Below, piece after piece: positions 15,897-24,626 of a DNA stretch of 27,605 nt. Position 1 is the first letter of the stretch; each line of letters opens with the position of its first letter. The translations under genes and the position numbers were made by a program. Source of the DNA: JAZKFT01 sp043760535 (lineage in GTDB: Bacteria > Bacteroidota > Bacteroidia > Chitinophagales > Chitinophagaceae); assembly GCA_043760535.1 (NCBI GenBank), contig JAYUOV010000273.1, forward strand, positions 1 through 27,605, in the 5' to 3' direction. The notes below the pieces were generated by a model that made no database searches, was not told the DNA's origin, and saw only the letters and a list, made by a program, of their open reading frames with translations.

Positions 15897-16173
15897 AGAC
15901 ACTATCCATACAGCCGGCTATTGCCCAATATAGAAAATTGCTGATTTTATAAGATTTAGCCATACAAAGCGTTTTTCTTTACAATATGATGCTTTAAAAA
16001 TACCAGCATCGAGGCTATGTTCTTAAGAAACAAGTATTTAAAGTTCAGAAATTTAAAAGAAGGCAATCTGTCTTTTAATTCGAATTTTTAAACCATGTAG
16101 TTTTAACCTTGGTTATTTGTTAAGGGTTTCTAAATAGAAAAAAACAACTTCATTCCCTTTAGCTTTGCCCCAA

Positions 16174-16839
16174 ATGAATTTTCGCAAAACAGTAGCCCTT
16201 TGCAAAAAAGATGCAATGATAGAATACAGGCAGCAACATGCTGTGTATGGCATTTTGCTGTATGTTGCCAGTACCATTTTTGTATTGTATCTCTCTTTTG
16301 GCACTAACAAACCCGCCGCAGCTACCTGGAATGCCCTGTTTTGGATTACCCAATTATTTGTAGTAACCAATGCTGTGGCAAAAAGTTTTTTAGGCGATAG
16401 CAAAGGCCGCCAGCTCTATTATTATTCTATAGTAAACCCAGTAGATTATATTTTTTCTAAAATGATTGGCAATACTATACTCATGGTAGTATTGAGCGGT
16501 GTAAGTATTTTACTTTACTCCCTATTGTTAGGAAGCCCAATTGTTTTTGCAGGCAGTTTTTTTGGCATTTCTTTATTGGGCGGTATCAGCCTATCGCTGG
16601 TTTTTACGCTGCTGAGTGCTATTGCCTCTAAGGCACAGCAGCAGGCAAGCCTAATGGCTATTTTGGGTTTCCCTATTATTATTCCGCAGTTAGTGTTACT
16701 TATCAGGTTAAGCAAGTCGGCGCTGGGTGAGGTTTTTCGCAGTGGCGTTGTGTTGCAGCTAACTGAGCTGCTCATTGGTCTTGATATGATGATTATTGTT
16801 TTAGCAGCTATTTTATTTCCGTATTTGTGGAAAGATTAA
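16174..16839 (+). CDS. ccmB: CcmB family heme exporter permease
   Basis: This 221-residue membrane protein has six predicted helices and the CcmB pattern. It begins with a cytoplasmic MNFRKTVALCKKDAMIEYRQ, has FGTNKPAAATWNALFWITQL in the first periplasmic loop, and SKGRQLYYYSIVNPVDYIFS in a loop that contacts the ATPase. CcmB is the permease that, with CcmA and CcmC, handles heme for system I cytochrome c maturation. The ATG at 16174 fits family starts better than the upstream TTG. No ccmA, ccmC or ccmE lies nearby. Bacteroidota often keep this gene alone or beside ccsA-like genes. Confidence 0.85.
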   Translation: MNFRKTVALCKKDAMIEYRQQHAVYGILLYVASTIFVLYLSFGTNKPAAATWNALFWITQLFVVTNAVAKSFLGDSKGRQLYYYSIVNPVDYIFSKMIGNTILMVVLSGVSILLYSLLLGSPIVFAGSFFGISLLGGISLSLVFTLLSAIASKAQQQASLMAILGFPIIIPQLVLLIRLSKSALGEVFRSGVVLQLTELLIGLDMMIIVLAAILFPYLWKD

Positions 16840-16879
16840 TACAGAAGCTTACTATTAAAAAAAACCAAATAACCACCCC

Positions 16880-17743
16880 ATGAAAAGCATACTGGCTTGC
16901 CTTTTTATTACCAGCATTTTTCTTTTTTCTTGTAAAAATAAAAAAACTGTAGAGGCTATTCCGAAGCTTGTTATTACAAATGTGATGGATTCTGCAATTA
17001 TTGCCCCTGGCACTATTTTACAGTACAATGCCACCCCATCAGGCACATTTACACTGAACAAAAATGCTGCCGGAACGATAGATAATACCGGAAATTTTAC
17101 CGCAGGTGCAGCAGATGGCGTGTACATTATTACTATTGTAAATACGCTTGATACAAAAGATACCGTTCGCCGGATGATTATTGTAACCAAACATGCAGCC
17201 GTATTTAATGGTATGAAAAACGGGGGCTATCTTTTAAGCTTTCGCCATGCAGCAGCAAGTACCGGCAGTGATCAGTTTGGAAGCCTTACGCCTAATTGGT
17301 GGAAGAGCTGCGACCCAGCACTAGCCCGCCAAATTACTGACCCAATCGGCTACCGCCAAAGTGATAGTACCGGCTTCACCATTAAACTAATGAAGCTGCC
17401 TTTCGACACTACCATGACCAGCGAATACTGCCGCTGCAAACAAACACCTGAATACTTTAAACTGGGCGTGCCTAACAAAGAATACCAAGCATTAACTTAT
17501 TATGTGTACGACGAAAATAACCGCTATGCAAACACAATGAACCTCTACGCATCAAAGGCGCTAACGGCCAAAAATTATATAGCGGTTACACATGCAGGTT
17601 ACTCCACCGTGCCAAGCCCTGCACCATTAGCCAGCCTACAATGGGGCGACTGTGCTGTGTTTAAATTAGTAGCTCCGGGCACACAACCTACTTATGTAAA
17701 AACGATAACAGTAGATGACTGGATTATGCTGGCAAGAAGATGA
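16880..17743 (+). CDS. Lipoprotein with Ig-like domain and histidine phosphatase domain
   Basis: This 287-residue protein has a lipoprotein signal, with the modified cysteine probably C18 (FLFSC). Residues of about 30-103 look like a bacterial Ig-like domain (beta-rich, with GTIDNTGNFTAGAADGVYII). From about 112 a histidine phosphatase domain follows. The phosphate-accepting motif is YLLSFRHAAAS (R122, H123), and CDPALARQITD and SEYCRCKQT (E182, R185) match the branch that carries the acid and second arginine. The second histidine is H238 in AVTHAGYS. The usual RHG is RHA here, as in several phosphatase subfamilies. It is likely a surface or periplasmic phosphatase with unknown substrate. The gap to ccmB is only 40 bases, so they may be co-transcribed. 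Confidence 0.75.
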   Translation: MKSILACLFITSIFLFSCKNKKTVEAIPKLVITNVMDSAIIAPGTILQYNATPSGTFTLNKNAAGTIDNTGNFTAGAADGVYIITIVNTLDTKDTVRRMIIVTKHAAVFNGMKNGGYLLSFRHAAASTGSDQFGSLTPNWWKSCDPALARQITDPIGYRQSDSTGFTIKLMKLPFDTTMTSEYCRCKQTPEYFKLGVPNKEYQALTYYVYDENNRYANTMNLYASKALTAKNYIAVTHAGYSTVPSPAPLASLQWGDCAVFKLVAPGTQPTYVKTITVDDWIMLARR

Positions 17744-17796
17744 AATGAAACATAGGCATACTTACACTTCGAAATTTTGAGTATTTAGTTTTATTA

Positions 17797-17899
17797 TTTT
17801 GCCTGCCCTGATGAATATTGGCGAATTGTTTAGGTGTAACGCAGCGAAAGCTGAAAGACAATGGAGCCGCATTACCACCTACAATACTTTGGGGATTGA
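17797..17899. repeat. Dispersed intergenic repeat, copy 2
   Basis: This copy shares ordered blocks with 7249-7360, from TTTGCCTGCCCTGATGA through GTAACGCAGCGAA to ACAATACTTTGGGGATTGA. The terminal hairpin seen in the first copy has decayed here. Both copies lie just downstream of protein genes and outside any reading frame. Confidence 0.55.
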
Positions 17900-18443
17900 A
17901 CAACTTAACTTTATCCTTTTGCCTTCTCAAACACAATGGGATCCTTCGGCACCTTCTTTAATTTAAAAAGGTGCCAAAGGCGGATGTGGCTAAAGAAGGT
18001 AGTAGAAAACAGAATAAGATTGTAGCGGTTAAGCGCCAGAATGCCCTGCAATAGATACTTGAAACTACCAAGTGCTAAATTGTTAGTTTTTTTAGAAATG
18101 GAGATTGGTATAGAGTTATAGGACATTAGAAACAAGCCCGTTTGGATTGAGGTTATAGTTTAGTAAAGGTTGTAGAAAGCAGTTTGTAAGCATATTTTTT
18201 CTTTAAGAAGTTACATTAAATAAATTACGATAGTAATTACATTAGGGATTGTAGTGGAAATCTTTTTTGGCACCGATTTTCGGCCAAAAAAATTAGAACA
18301 TAAATGAGCTAGAAGCAATGCTTCTACGAAACTTACGAACGAAGTTTAGCCCGACTCTTTTGGGTAATGCCCAAATGGTTTTAGGAAATACTTTAATGGA
18401 TAAGTTACAAATAAAAATCAACAACCTTGTGCGATTAAAATTA
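17900..18443. other. Intergenic region with several hairpins
   Basis: About 540 bases with no convincing gene. A minus-strand frame of 74 codons at 17911-18135 is hydrophobic but unrecognised. Small stems cluster between 18260 and 18375. One has TTTTTTGG/CCAAAAAA arms with an inner CCG/CGG (18263-18291), one has AGAAGCA/TGCTTCT arms, and one has TGGG/CCCA arms. None is followed by a T-run on the strand where it would matter, so they are not clear terminators. Confidence 0.35.
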
Positions 18444-19154
18444 TTATTGGTGAATAGCTGTGTTTAACAAAACTGCAAGAATACCACCTACCACCGGGCC
18501 AATTACGGGTATCCAGGCATAGGCCCAATCAGTTTTACGCTTACCCGAAATGGGCAACAATGCATGTACAATACGTGGCCCAAGATCTCTTGCCGGATTA
18601 ATGGCATACCCCGTAGGGCCGCCAAGGCTGAGGCCAATTGCCAATACAATTAAGGCAACCGGCAATGCATCTACAGAACCGAGGTAATCAAATTTACCGC
18701 TGATATTTAGTGCAGCAAACACCAGGACAAATGTGCCAACAATCTCTGTGGTGATATTGGCTAAAGGATTTCGTATGGCTGGAGATGTGCAGAATACTGC
18801 CATTTTTAACTCAGCATCTGAGCTGGCATCAAAATGTTGTTTATAAATCAGCCACACTAAAAAAGCACCAATCATTGCCCCGGCAAATTGTGCGGCTATA
18901 TAAGTGGGTACCATTGCCCAAACCAATTTTTTGTCAACGGCAAGGGCAATGGTTACAGCAGGATTAAGGTGAGCACCACTAAATGGAGCGGCAATAAATA
19001 CAGCTACAAATACTGCCATGGCCCAGCCAAATGTTATTACTATCCAGCCACTTCCATGGCCTTTTGTTTTACTAAGCACTACATTAGCAACTACACCATT
19101 ACCCAATAAAATAAGTATGGCCGTACCTACAAGTTCTGAAATAAAAGGCGACAT
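18444..19154 (-). CDS. glpF: Glycerol uptake facilitator (aquaglyceroporin)
   Basis: This 236-residue MIP family channel has six helices and both NPA motifs: HLNPAVT (64-66) and AINPARDLGPR (186-188). The aspartate directly after NPAR (D190) and the following LGPR are typical of glycerol facilitators rather than water-only AqpZ, which usually has serine there. The pore arginine is R189. The channel allows passive passage of glycerol and small polyols across the inner membrane. No glycerol kinase or dehydrogenase gene is adjacent in this window. It is transcribed alone, with about 200 AT-rich bases before the next gene. Confidence 0.92.
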   Translation of the reverse strand: MSPFISELVGTAILILLGNGVVANVVLSKTKGHGSGWIVITFGWAMAVFVAVFIAAPFSGAHLNPAVTIALAVDKKLVWAMVPTYIAAQFAGAMIGAFLVWLIYKQHFDASSDAELKMAVFCTSPAIRNPLANITTEIVGTFVLVFAALNISGKFDYLGSVDALPVALIVLAIGLSLGGPTGYAINPARDLGPRIVHALLPISGKRKTDWAYAWIPVIGPVVGGILAVLLNTAIHQ

Positions 19155-19359
19155 AAAATGAATAATTAGTTGGTTAGTAATGAATAGGCTAAGATGTGAT
19201 ATGCGATAGCAAAATGAATACTGTTTGGCGGTTTAAAAACTATAAGTAGTCTAAAATACTTTTTTTATCAATAAAAAGCATGAATTAAAAAGAAAAATGC
19301 TTCTATCTAGTAACCATTTATGAAAACCTTCGTAGTACTATAAGGTCAAAATAAGTGTC

Positions 19360-19761
19360 ATGAAAAAAATATCTTTTACTCTGTTTTTTATAGCTGGTTC
19401 GCTAATGTATTTAAATGCTCAGGATTCGCTGCAACAGTACACTGGTAAATATCATTTTCCAGAAGGTTCTGTAGTTAGAGAAATTACAGTTAGTCTAGAA
19501 AACAATACGCTGCAAGTTGGGTCATTAATAGGTACTACTGTACTTGTAAAAGAAATCGAAGATAGTTTTTCAATGCATGGCCTTAATGCTACAGCAATTT
19601 TTAAAAGAAATAGCAACAAGAAAATAACTAATATAAGTTTAGATGTGATGGGCGTAAAACTAGAAGGCCACAAAGAGGCAGAAATTACAGCCGCACAGAG
19701 TGGCCAAACAGATAAACCCATTATTATTATTTGGGAAAGAAAATTTCTTACAACACCTTAA
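19360..19761 (+). CDS. Small secreted protein with DUF3471-like fold
   Basis: This 133-residue protein has a signal peptide (MKKISFTLFFIAGSLMYLNA, cleaved before QDS). The mature part starts LQQYTGKYHFPEGSVVREIT, resembling the beta-barrel add-on (DUF3471-like) often found at the C-terminus of serine beta-lactamase-like peptidases and in stand-alone exported proteins. Alternating hydrophobic strands follow (ITVSLENNTLQVGSLIG). It is probably periplasmic, with no catalytic residues evident. It is convergent with ftsZ and is followed by a perfect palindrome. Confidence 0.65.
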   Translation: MKKISFTLFFIAGSLMYLNAQDSLQQYTGKYHFPEGSVVREITVSLENNTLQVGSLIGTTVLVKEIEDSFSMHGLNATAIFKRNSNKKITNISLDVMGVKLEGHKEAEITAAQSGQTDKPIIIIWERKFLTTP

Positions 19762-19790
19762 TATTCGTAATCCGTTTAAGTATTTGGCAG

Positions 19791-19812
19791 CGTACATTTA
19801 GCTAAATGTACG
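19791..19812. repeat. Perfect 22-bp palindrome
   Basis: Two eleven-base arms, CGTACATTTAG and CTAAATGTACG, meet without a spacer 30 bases after the stop of the small secreted protein gene. As RNA it would form a hairpin with a minimal loop but lacks a good T-run, so it is at best a weak terminator. It could also be a protein-binding site. Confidence 0.6.
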
Positions 19813-19841
19813 ATGAAAATTTTAGTTTAAAATAACCTATA

Positions 19842-19876
19842 AACAAAAACCCTTATCAATTACGATAAGGGCTTTG
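19842..19876 (-). terminator. Intrinsic terminator after ftsZ
   Basis: The arms CCCTTATC (19850-19857) and GATAAGGG (19864-19871) pair perfectly around AATTAC. On the minus strand the stem is followed by TTTTTGTTTAT. It lies about 30 bases after the ftsZ stop and closes the division gene cluster. Confidence 0.85.
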
Positions 19877-19903
19877 CAAACTAAAAACACAATCTATTAA
19901 ACC

Positions 19904-21829
19904 TTAATCTGGGTCTTTTCCTTCAAGAAAAGTATTTAGAGAACCAATGGTAGCCAAGCCATTCTCATCAGTTTTAACGGTAGCTCGACTGTAGAAATTT
20001 TCTACATTGGCAATACTGTTATGCAAATCCATATCACGCCGCATATAGGCTGGCACCTGCTCAAACTCATTATTTGGATCTGCTGCATTAAAGTTAAAAC
20101 TCAGGTTACGAAGCTTCTTTATTTTTTCTACCCTTTCTTGCGCTCTGCGTTTTTGTTCTTCATCTTCGCCCATATCTTCCTGATGTGATGTGGGTTGCAG
20201 CATTGGCTTGATCTCTATTTTGTTAGATTCAATATCGTCTTTTATAACCATACCCATATCAAAAAAATCCTGCTCTCCGAATATGTTTTTCTTTGTTTCT
20301 ATTATATCCTTTCTTTCTTCTTTTTCTTCTTCCTTTATTTCAAATACCATTTGCTGACTTGGCTTAACTTTTACTTCTGGCACAAGCATAAAAACTTCTT
20401 CTGGCTTTTCTTCAACTTTATTAACTAAAGGCGAGGTAGCATAAATTTGAGTAGGCTTGCTTAAGAAACTGTTATTAATAATTCCTTGTTCTTTTCTTAC
20501 TAACTCAAAATTTACAACAGGCTGTTCTGTTACAACAAAGCTTAACTCTACAGGTATATGTTGTGGAACAGGTTCTTCTTTTATGGCTTCTGCTGCTAGT
20601 GGTGCCATTTCAGTTATAGCATCGGCCAACATCATAAAAACTGGCTCTACTTCTTCTACTTGTTGTAATGGTTCTACGAAATTGGGTGCAGGTACATTTT
20701 CCATTAGCACAGGCGCCAATGGGTTCGCATTTTCTATTGGCAATGAAACCATCTCAGGTTGTGTTTCATTTTTTGCATGAGCATCTTCAAACAAAACACC
20801 AATAATTTCTTTTTTCACCACTACTACTTCCTTCTTTGGTGGCGGTGGCGGCATAAACGGATCTTTATGTCCAAAACCAGTAGCTATTATGGTTACACCC
20901 AATTCATCTGTAAGGTTCTTATCGTAACCAATGCCCAAAATAACATCAGAATCTTCACCTGTTTGGCTGCGAACATATTCCTGTATTGCATCTACTTCAT
21001 CCATGGTATATTCATTGTCGCCTTCGGCTGAAGTGATATTGATAAGTATCCATTTTGCTCCACGGATATCATTATCATTCAGCAATGGCGAATTGATGGC
21101 CTCTTCAATGGCACGTAATGCACGGCCCTCGCCTTTGGCAGTAGCGTTACCTAAAATAGCAACACCACCATCTCTCATTACCGTACATACATCTGCAAAA
21201 TCCACATTTATCTGACCTATAGAATTAATAATATCGGTAATACAACGGGCGGCTGTAGCCAATACATCATCGGCTTTTGAAAATGCTTCTTTCATTTTCA
21301 AATTGCCATACTGCTGGCGCAGCTTGTCGTTGTTAATTACCAGTAATGTATCTACATGTTTCTTCAGTTCTTCTATACCTTCTTGTGCATGTTTCATACG
21401 CTTTGGGCCTTCAAAACCGAATGGTGTAGTTACTATTCCTACTGTTAGAATACCCATTTCTCGGCATACTTTAGCTATTGCAGGTGCACCACCAGTGCCA
21501 GTTCCTCCACCCATACCTGCGGTGATAAAAGCCATCTTTGTATTAATCTCCAGCATCCGGCGTATTTCTTCCAAGCTTTCTTCTGTAGCCTGTTTGCCTA
21601 CTTCGGGGTTAGCACCAGCGCCAAGGCCTTGTGTAAGGTGCGGACCAAGTTGTATTTTAATAGGCACTTCGCTTGTGGCAAGGCTCTGTGCGTCTGTATT
21701 GCAGATGATAAAATCTACATTGCTTATTTGCTGTTTATACATGTGGTTAACAGCATTGCTACCACCACCACCAAAGCCTAAAACTTTTATGATGTTGGAC
21801 TTCATCGGGGGCATATCGAAGTGGATCAT
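19904..21829 (-). CDS. ftsZ: Cell division GTPase FtsZ
   Basis: This 641-residue tubulin homologue forms the Z-ring. The start MIHFDMPPMKSNIIKVLGFG fits the Bacteroidota form. The GTP-binding signature is GGGTGTG (107-113), and the T7 catalytic loop is NVDFADV (208-214). The GTPase core ends near 325 at a proline run (FMPPPPPKK). About 265 residues of charged, low-complexity linker follow, rich in glutamate, proline and valine. The conserved C-terminal peptide that binds FtsA is recognisable as EQVPAYMRRDMDL (VPAYMRR at about 592-598). An extra 43 residues follow it, which is unusual since the peptide normally ends the protein. It is last in the cluster ftsQ-ftsA-ftsZ and is followed by a terminator. 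Confidence 0.98.
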   Translation of the reverse strand: MIHFDMPPMKSNIIKVLGFGGGGSNAVNHMYKQQISNVDFIICNTDAQSLATSEVPIKIQLGPHLTQGLGAGANPEVGKQATEESLEEIRRMLEINTKMAFITAGMGGGTGTGGAPAIAKVCREMGILTVGIVTTPFGFEGPKRMKHAQEGIEELKKHVDTLLVINNDKLRQQYGNLKMKEAFSKADDVLATAARCITDIINSIGQINVDFADVCTVMRDGGVAILGNATAKGEGRALRAIEEAINSPLLNDNDIRGAKWILINITSAEGDNEYTMDEVDAIQEYVRSQTGEDSDVILGIGYDKNLTDELGVTIIATGFGHKDPFMPPPPPKKEVVVVKKEIIGVLFEDAHAKNETQPEMVSLPIENANPLAPVLMENVPAPNFVEPLQQVEEVEPVFMMLADAITEMAPLAAEAIKEEPVPQHIPVELSFVVTEQPVVNFELVRKEQGIINNSFLSKPTQIYATSPLVNKVEEKPEEVFMLVPEVKVKPSQQMVFEIKEEEKEERKDIIETKKNIFGEQDFFDMGMVIKDDIESNKIEIKPMLQPTSHQEDMGEDEEQKRRAQERVEKIKKLRNLSFNFNAADPNNEFEQVPAYMRRDMDLHNSIANVENFYSRATVKTDENGLATIGSLNTFLEGKDPD

Positions 21830-21966
21830 GATTTTCTAAAATTTGTGTTGCATTTAGGCAACGTGAGAACTTAATATTTCTTGTAAGTAAGTAAACTATA
21901 AAATAAGACAATTATGTAAAGTATGAAGGCTACTAATTATCCACATTGTTCTTTAAATGGTTAATA

Positions 21967-23343
21967 TCATTTGAATTCTACATCTTCTTCTTCTTCTTTA
22001 AATAAATCGTAGATACTTGTACGCAGCTTGTTCCAAATGCCATTTCGTTTAGAAGACTTTTCTTTGGCAACCGGCTGCTCTTCAATTACTACATCTTCTA
22101 TGGGTAGTTCCTTTTTAAACACTTCAGGCACTTCCACTTTTTTAAACTGGTCTTTAAATTGTTTTCGATTGTGCTCAAAGTCGTTGTATCCTTTCAATAT
22201 TAAACCTATACATGTGCTGTACATTGGCTTGGTTAATTCATCCACATGCCCTGCTGCGAGGTGCTCGTTCGGGTACCCGATACGTGCATTCATACCTGTA
22301 GCATACTCAGTAAGTTGCAATAAGTGTTTAAGCTGCGCTCCGCCACCAGTAAGGATAATACCACCATTTAGTTGCTTGTTATCCATACCCACTGTTTTAA
22401 GATGGTAGGTAACAAAATCTAAAATTTCGCTCATACGTGCTTGTATAATTTGCGCTAGTGTTTTTACACTTACTTCTTTAGGCTGCATACCACGAATACC
22501 AGGAATGGTGATGAAAGCATTGGACTTAGCTTCATCACTTAAGGCACTACCAAACTGTACTTTCATTTGTTCGGCCTGTATTTTTAAAACACTTAATCCC
22601 ATCTTAATATCATTCGTAATATTTTCTCCACCGAAGGGAATTACAGCAGTATGTTTTAAAATACCTTCGTAGAAAATAGCCAGATCACTTGTACCTCCGC
22701 CTATATCCAGTATGGCTACACCTGCCTCTAAATCATGTTCGCACATTACTGCATCAGCACTTGCTAAGGGTTGCAGTACTAAATCTTTTACTTGCAAGCT
22801 GCTTTTAGTAACAGCACGGGTTATATTTCTAATAGCGTTTCTGTCGCCAGTAATAATGTGAAAATTAGCACCCAGCTTTACGCCGTTATGACCCACAGGG
22901 TTTTTAATATTCTGATAATTATCTACATTAAATTCTTGAGGTATCACATCAATAATCTGATCACCTGCAGGAATATAAGTTTTGCGTTGGTCTGCTATTA
23001 ATTGTTCAATTTCATATTGGCGTATTTCTTCCTCTGCAGTTTGCCTTACAAGGTCGCCCCTTGTTTGCAGGCTCTTAATGTGATGCCCAGCAATACCAAC
23101 ATACACTTCAGTAACCTCAAGATCTGGATTACTTGCGTGCATGTTACGCATGGCTTGCTCTACTGCTACAACAGTGGCATCAATATTAAGCACTTGCCCA
23201 TGCTGAACACCATTAGAATTGGCTTTGCCAAAGCCAAGTATTTCTAATTTTCCGTATTCATTTTTTCGACCAGCTATGGCAGCAATTTTTGTGGTGCCTA
23301 TATCTAGCCCAACAATGATTGGATTTTGATTTGTGTTTGTCAT
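21967..23343 (-). CDS. ftsA: Cell division protein FtsA
   Basis: This 458-residue actin-like ATPase tethers FtsZ to the membrane and recruits later division proteins. Phosphate loop 1 is GLDIGTTKIAAIAGRK near the N-terminus, phosphate loop 2 is VAILDIGGGTSDLAIF, and the adenosine motif is GIILTGGGAQLKHL. The 1C domain lies around 85-165. The C-terminus WNKLRTSIYDLFKEEEED forms the amphipathic membrane-binding helix. The length is slightly above the enterobacterial 420 and normal for this phylum. It lies between ftsQ and ftsZ in the same direction, with gaps of about 80 and 137 bases. Confidence 0.97.
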   Translation of the reverse strand: MTNTNQNPIIVGLDIGTTKIAAIAGRKNEYGKLEILGFGKANSNGVQHGQVLNIDATVVAVEQAMRNMHASNPDLEVTEVYVGIAGHHIKSLQTRGDLVRQTAEEEIRQYEIEQLIADQRKTYIPAGDQIIDVIPQEFNVDNYQNIKNPVGHNGVKLGANFHIITGDRNAIRNITRAVTKSSLQVKDLVLQPLASADAVMCEHDLEAGVAILDIGGGTSDLAIFYEGILKHTAVIPFGGENITNDIKMGLSVLKIQAEQMKVQFGSALSDEAKSNAFITIPGIRGMQPKEVSVKTLAQIIQARMSEILDFVTYHLKTVGMDNKQLNGGIILTGGGAQLKHLLQLTEYATGMNARIGYPNEHLAAGHVDELTKPMYSTCIGLILKGYNDFEHNRKQFKDQFKKVEVPEVFKKELPIEDVVIEEQPVAKEKSSKRNGIWNKLRTSIYDLFKEEEEDVEFK

Positions 23344-23423
23344 TATGATTGTGTTTAGTTTTTAAAAATTGTAGCACCTAGTCCAAAGTAGTTAGAGAAG
23401 AGCAGCTACTTTATACATTGTTT

Positions 23424-24626
23424 TTAATTGTTTTTCTTAGGCATAACTGCCTTTGGTTTTTTCGTATCCTGAGTAACTGGTTTGGGTTTTATAACGGTTT
23501 GTTTCGGCACCATAGGCTTTTGCATTTGTGTGTTAACTGAGGGTATATTTTTTTTTGTTATAGGCTCTAGTACTTTTGGCTTTTGTAGTATTTTCTTAGG
23601 CTGTAACTGAATAGAAACGACAGGCTCATTTACAACACTTACTTCGGCTTTTGTTCTATTATCTATTTCTATTCCATCTGTAGGCTGCAGCGATGTTGAA
23701 GCCAATACTTCTTGTCGCTGTTTTTCATTTTTATCTGCAAGAATTTTATAAGTTGTATCATTTGCTTCTGCAACAGTTTTATTTACCAATTCTTCAAATT
23801 TTTTCATTGCAGCTTCTGTATCTATTGCTCCCTCTTTACTACTACCCCTTAACGTTGCAACAATTTGCTTATCGTATCGTAAGTCTAAAGTTTCGTATTT
23901 GTTTAACCCTACGTTACCAAATATCTTTCTGTAAAAAACAGATAACCGTTTCAGTTTAGCTTCATACGAATCAGCAGTGCCAAACAATATGGTGTGATTA
24001 CCAATTGCCGGGTACATTATGTAACCTTCATTTTGAACCAAATCTATTTGCCCTAATTGCAGCAGCAGCAGCGAATCTTTTCTAATATAGTTTGCCAACA
24101 AGCTTACTTGCTGCCAAAGCATGCTATCTCTATTTGTCATTTTATTATCGCTATCTGGCACATGGGTAAACACTGGCACGTCGGCTATTTCATTTACGCT
24201 TAAAGGCAATACCACCGAGGCAGAATCTAAATAAAAACTTTTACCACCCTTTGTAAAAACCCTTGCAACAGGCATTCTTTCTGCAATACTTACATGCAAT
24301 TGCTGTTGGTTATCCAAAAAAATTTGTGCTTTACTTATCCAGGGATTTTTTTGTAATAAAGTTTCCAATTGCCTCAGGTCTAATTGCCCTAATTTACTTC
24401 CTTCAATTTTATGATCCAGTTCATTTTCCAGCATTGTTTTAACCTCAATCTCACTGATAAACATTTCATTATTATAACCTTCTATTAAAATTTCTGTTTC
24501 ACTACAAACCAATTTGTTATTACGGCTTATAGCACTTAGCAGCAATACAAACAAAACAATACTAGCAGCAGACCATAAGGCCGTTGTTAATATTCTTTTC
24601 CATTTGTATTTTTTTTGTTCTGTCAT
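23424..24626 (-). CDS. ftsQ: Cell division protein FtsQ
   Basis: This 400-residue single-pass membrane protein has a short basic cytoplasmic tail (MTEQKKYKWKR), a membrane helix at about 12-33 (SAASIVLFVLLLSAIS) and a periplasmic part. The POTRA-like segment runs ILIEGYNNEMFISEIEVKTM to NPWISKAQIFLDNQ, followed by VSIAERMPVARVFTKGG and YLDSASVVLPL, as in the FtsQ/DivIB family. FtsQ scaffolds FtsB, FtsL and FtsW/FtsI at the septum. From about residue 330 the tail is repetitive and rich in lysine, proline and glutamine, which is not part of the conserved fold. The start abuts the murC stop, showing tight co-transcription. Confidence 0.93.
   Translation of the reverse strand: MTEQKKYKWKRILTTALWSAASIVLFVLLLSAISRNNKLVCSETEILIEGYNNEMFISEIEVKTMLENELDHKIEGSKLGQLDLRQLETLLQKNPWISKAQIFLDNQQQLHVSIAERMPVARVFTKGGKSFYLDSASVVLPLSVNEIADVPVFTHVPDSDNKMTNRDSMLWQQVSLLANYIRKDSLLLLQLGQIDLVQNEGYIMYPAIGNHTILFGTADSYEAKLKRLSVFYRKIFGNVGLNKYETLDLRYDKQIVATLRGSSKEGAIDTEAAMKKFEELVNKTVAEANDTTYKILADKNEKQRQEVLASTSLQPTDGIEIDNRTKAEVSVVNEPVVSIQLQPKKILQKPKVLEPITKKNIPSVNTQMQKPMVPKQTVIKPKPVTQDTKKPKAVMPKKNN

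Noticed and set aside
17911..18135. 74-codon hydrophobic minus-strand frame, briefly considered as the end of a prenyltransferase
   Set aside because: Only a loose resemblance; no aspartate-rich motif or upstream coding sequence is present.
18263..18291. Hairpin with TTTTTTGG and CCAAAAAA arms considered as a terminator
   Set aside because: On both strands the stem ends in A rather than a T-run, so it does not fit intrinsic termination.
21303..21839. 178-codon plus-strand frame antisense to ftsZ
   Set aside because: It mirrors the conserved N-terminal GTPase region of ftsZ and has low-complexity serine and proline composition.
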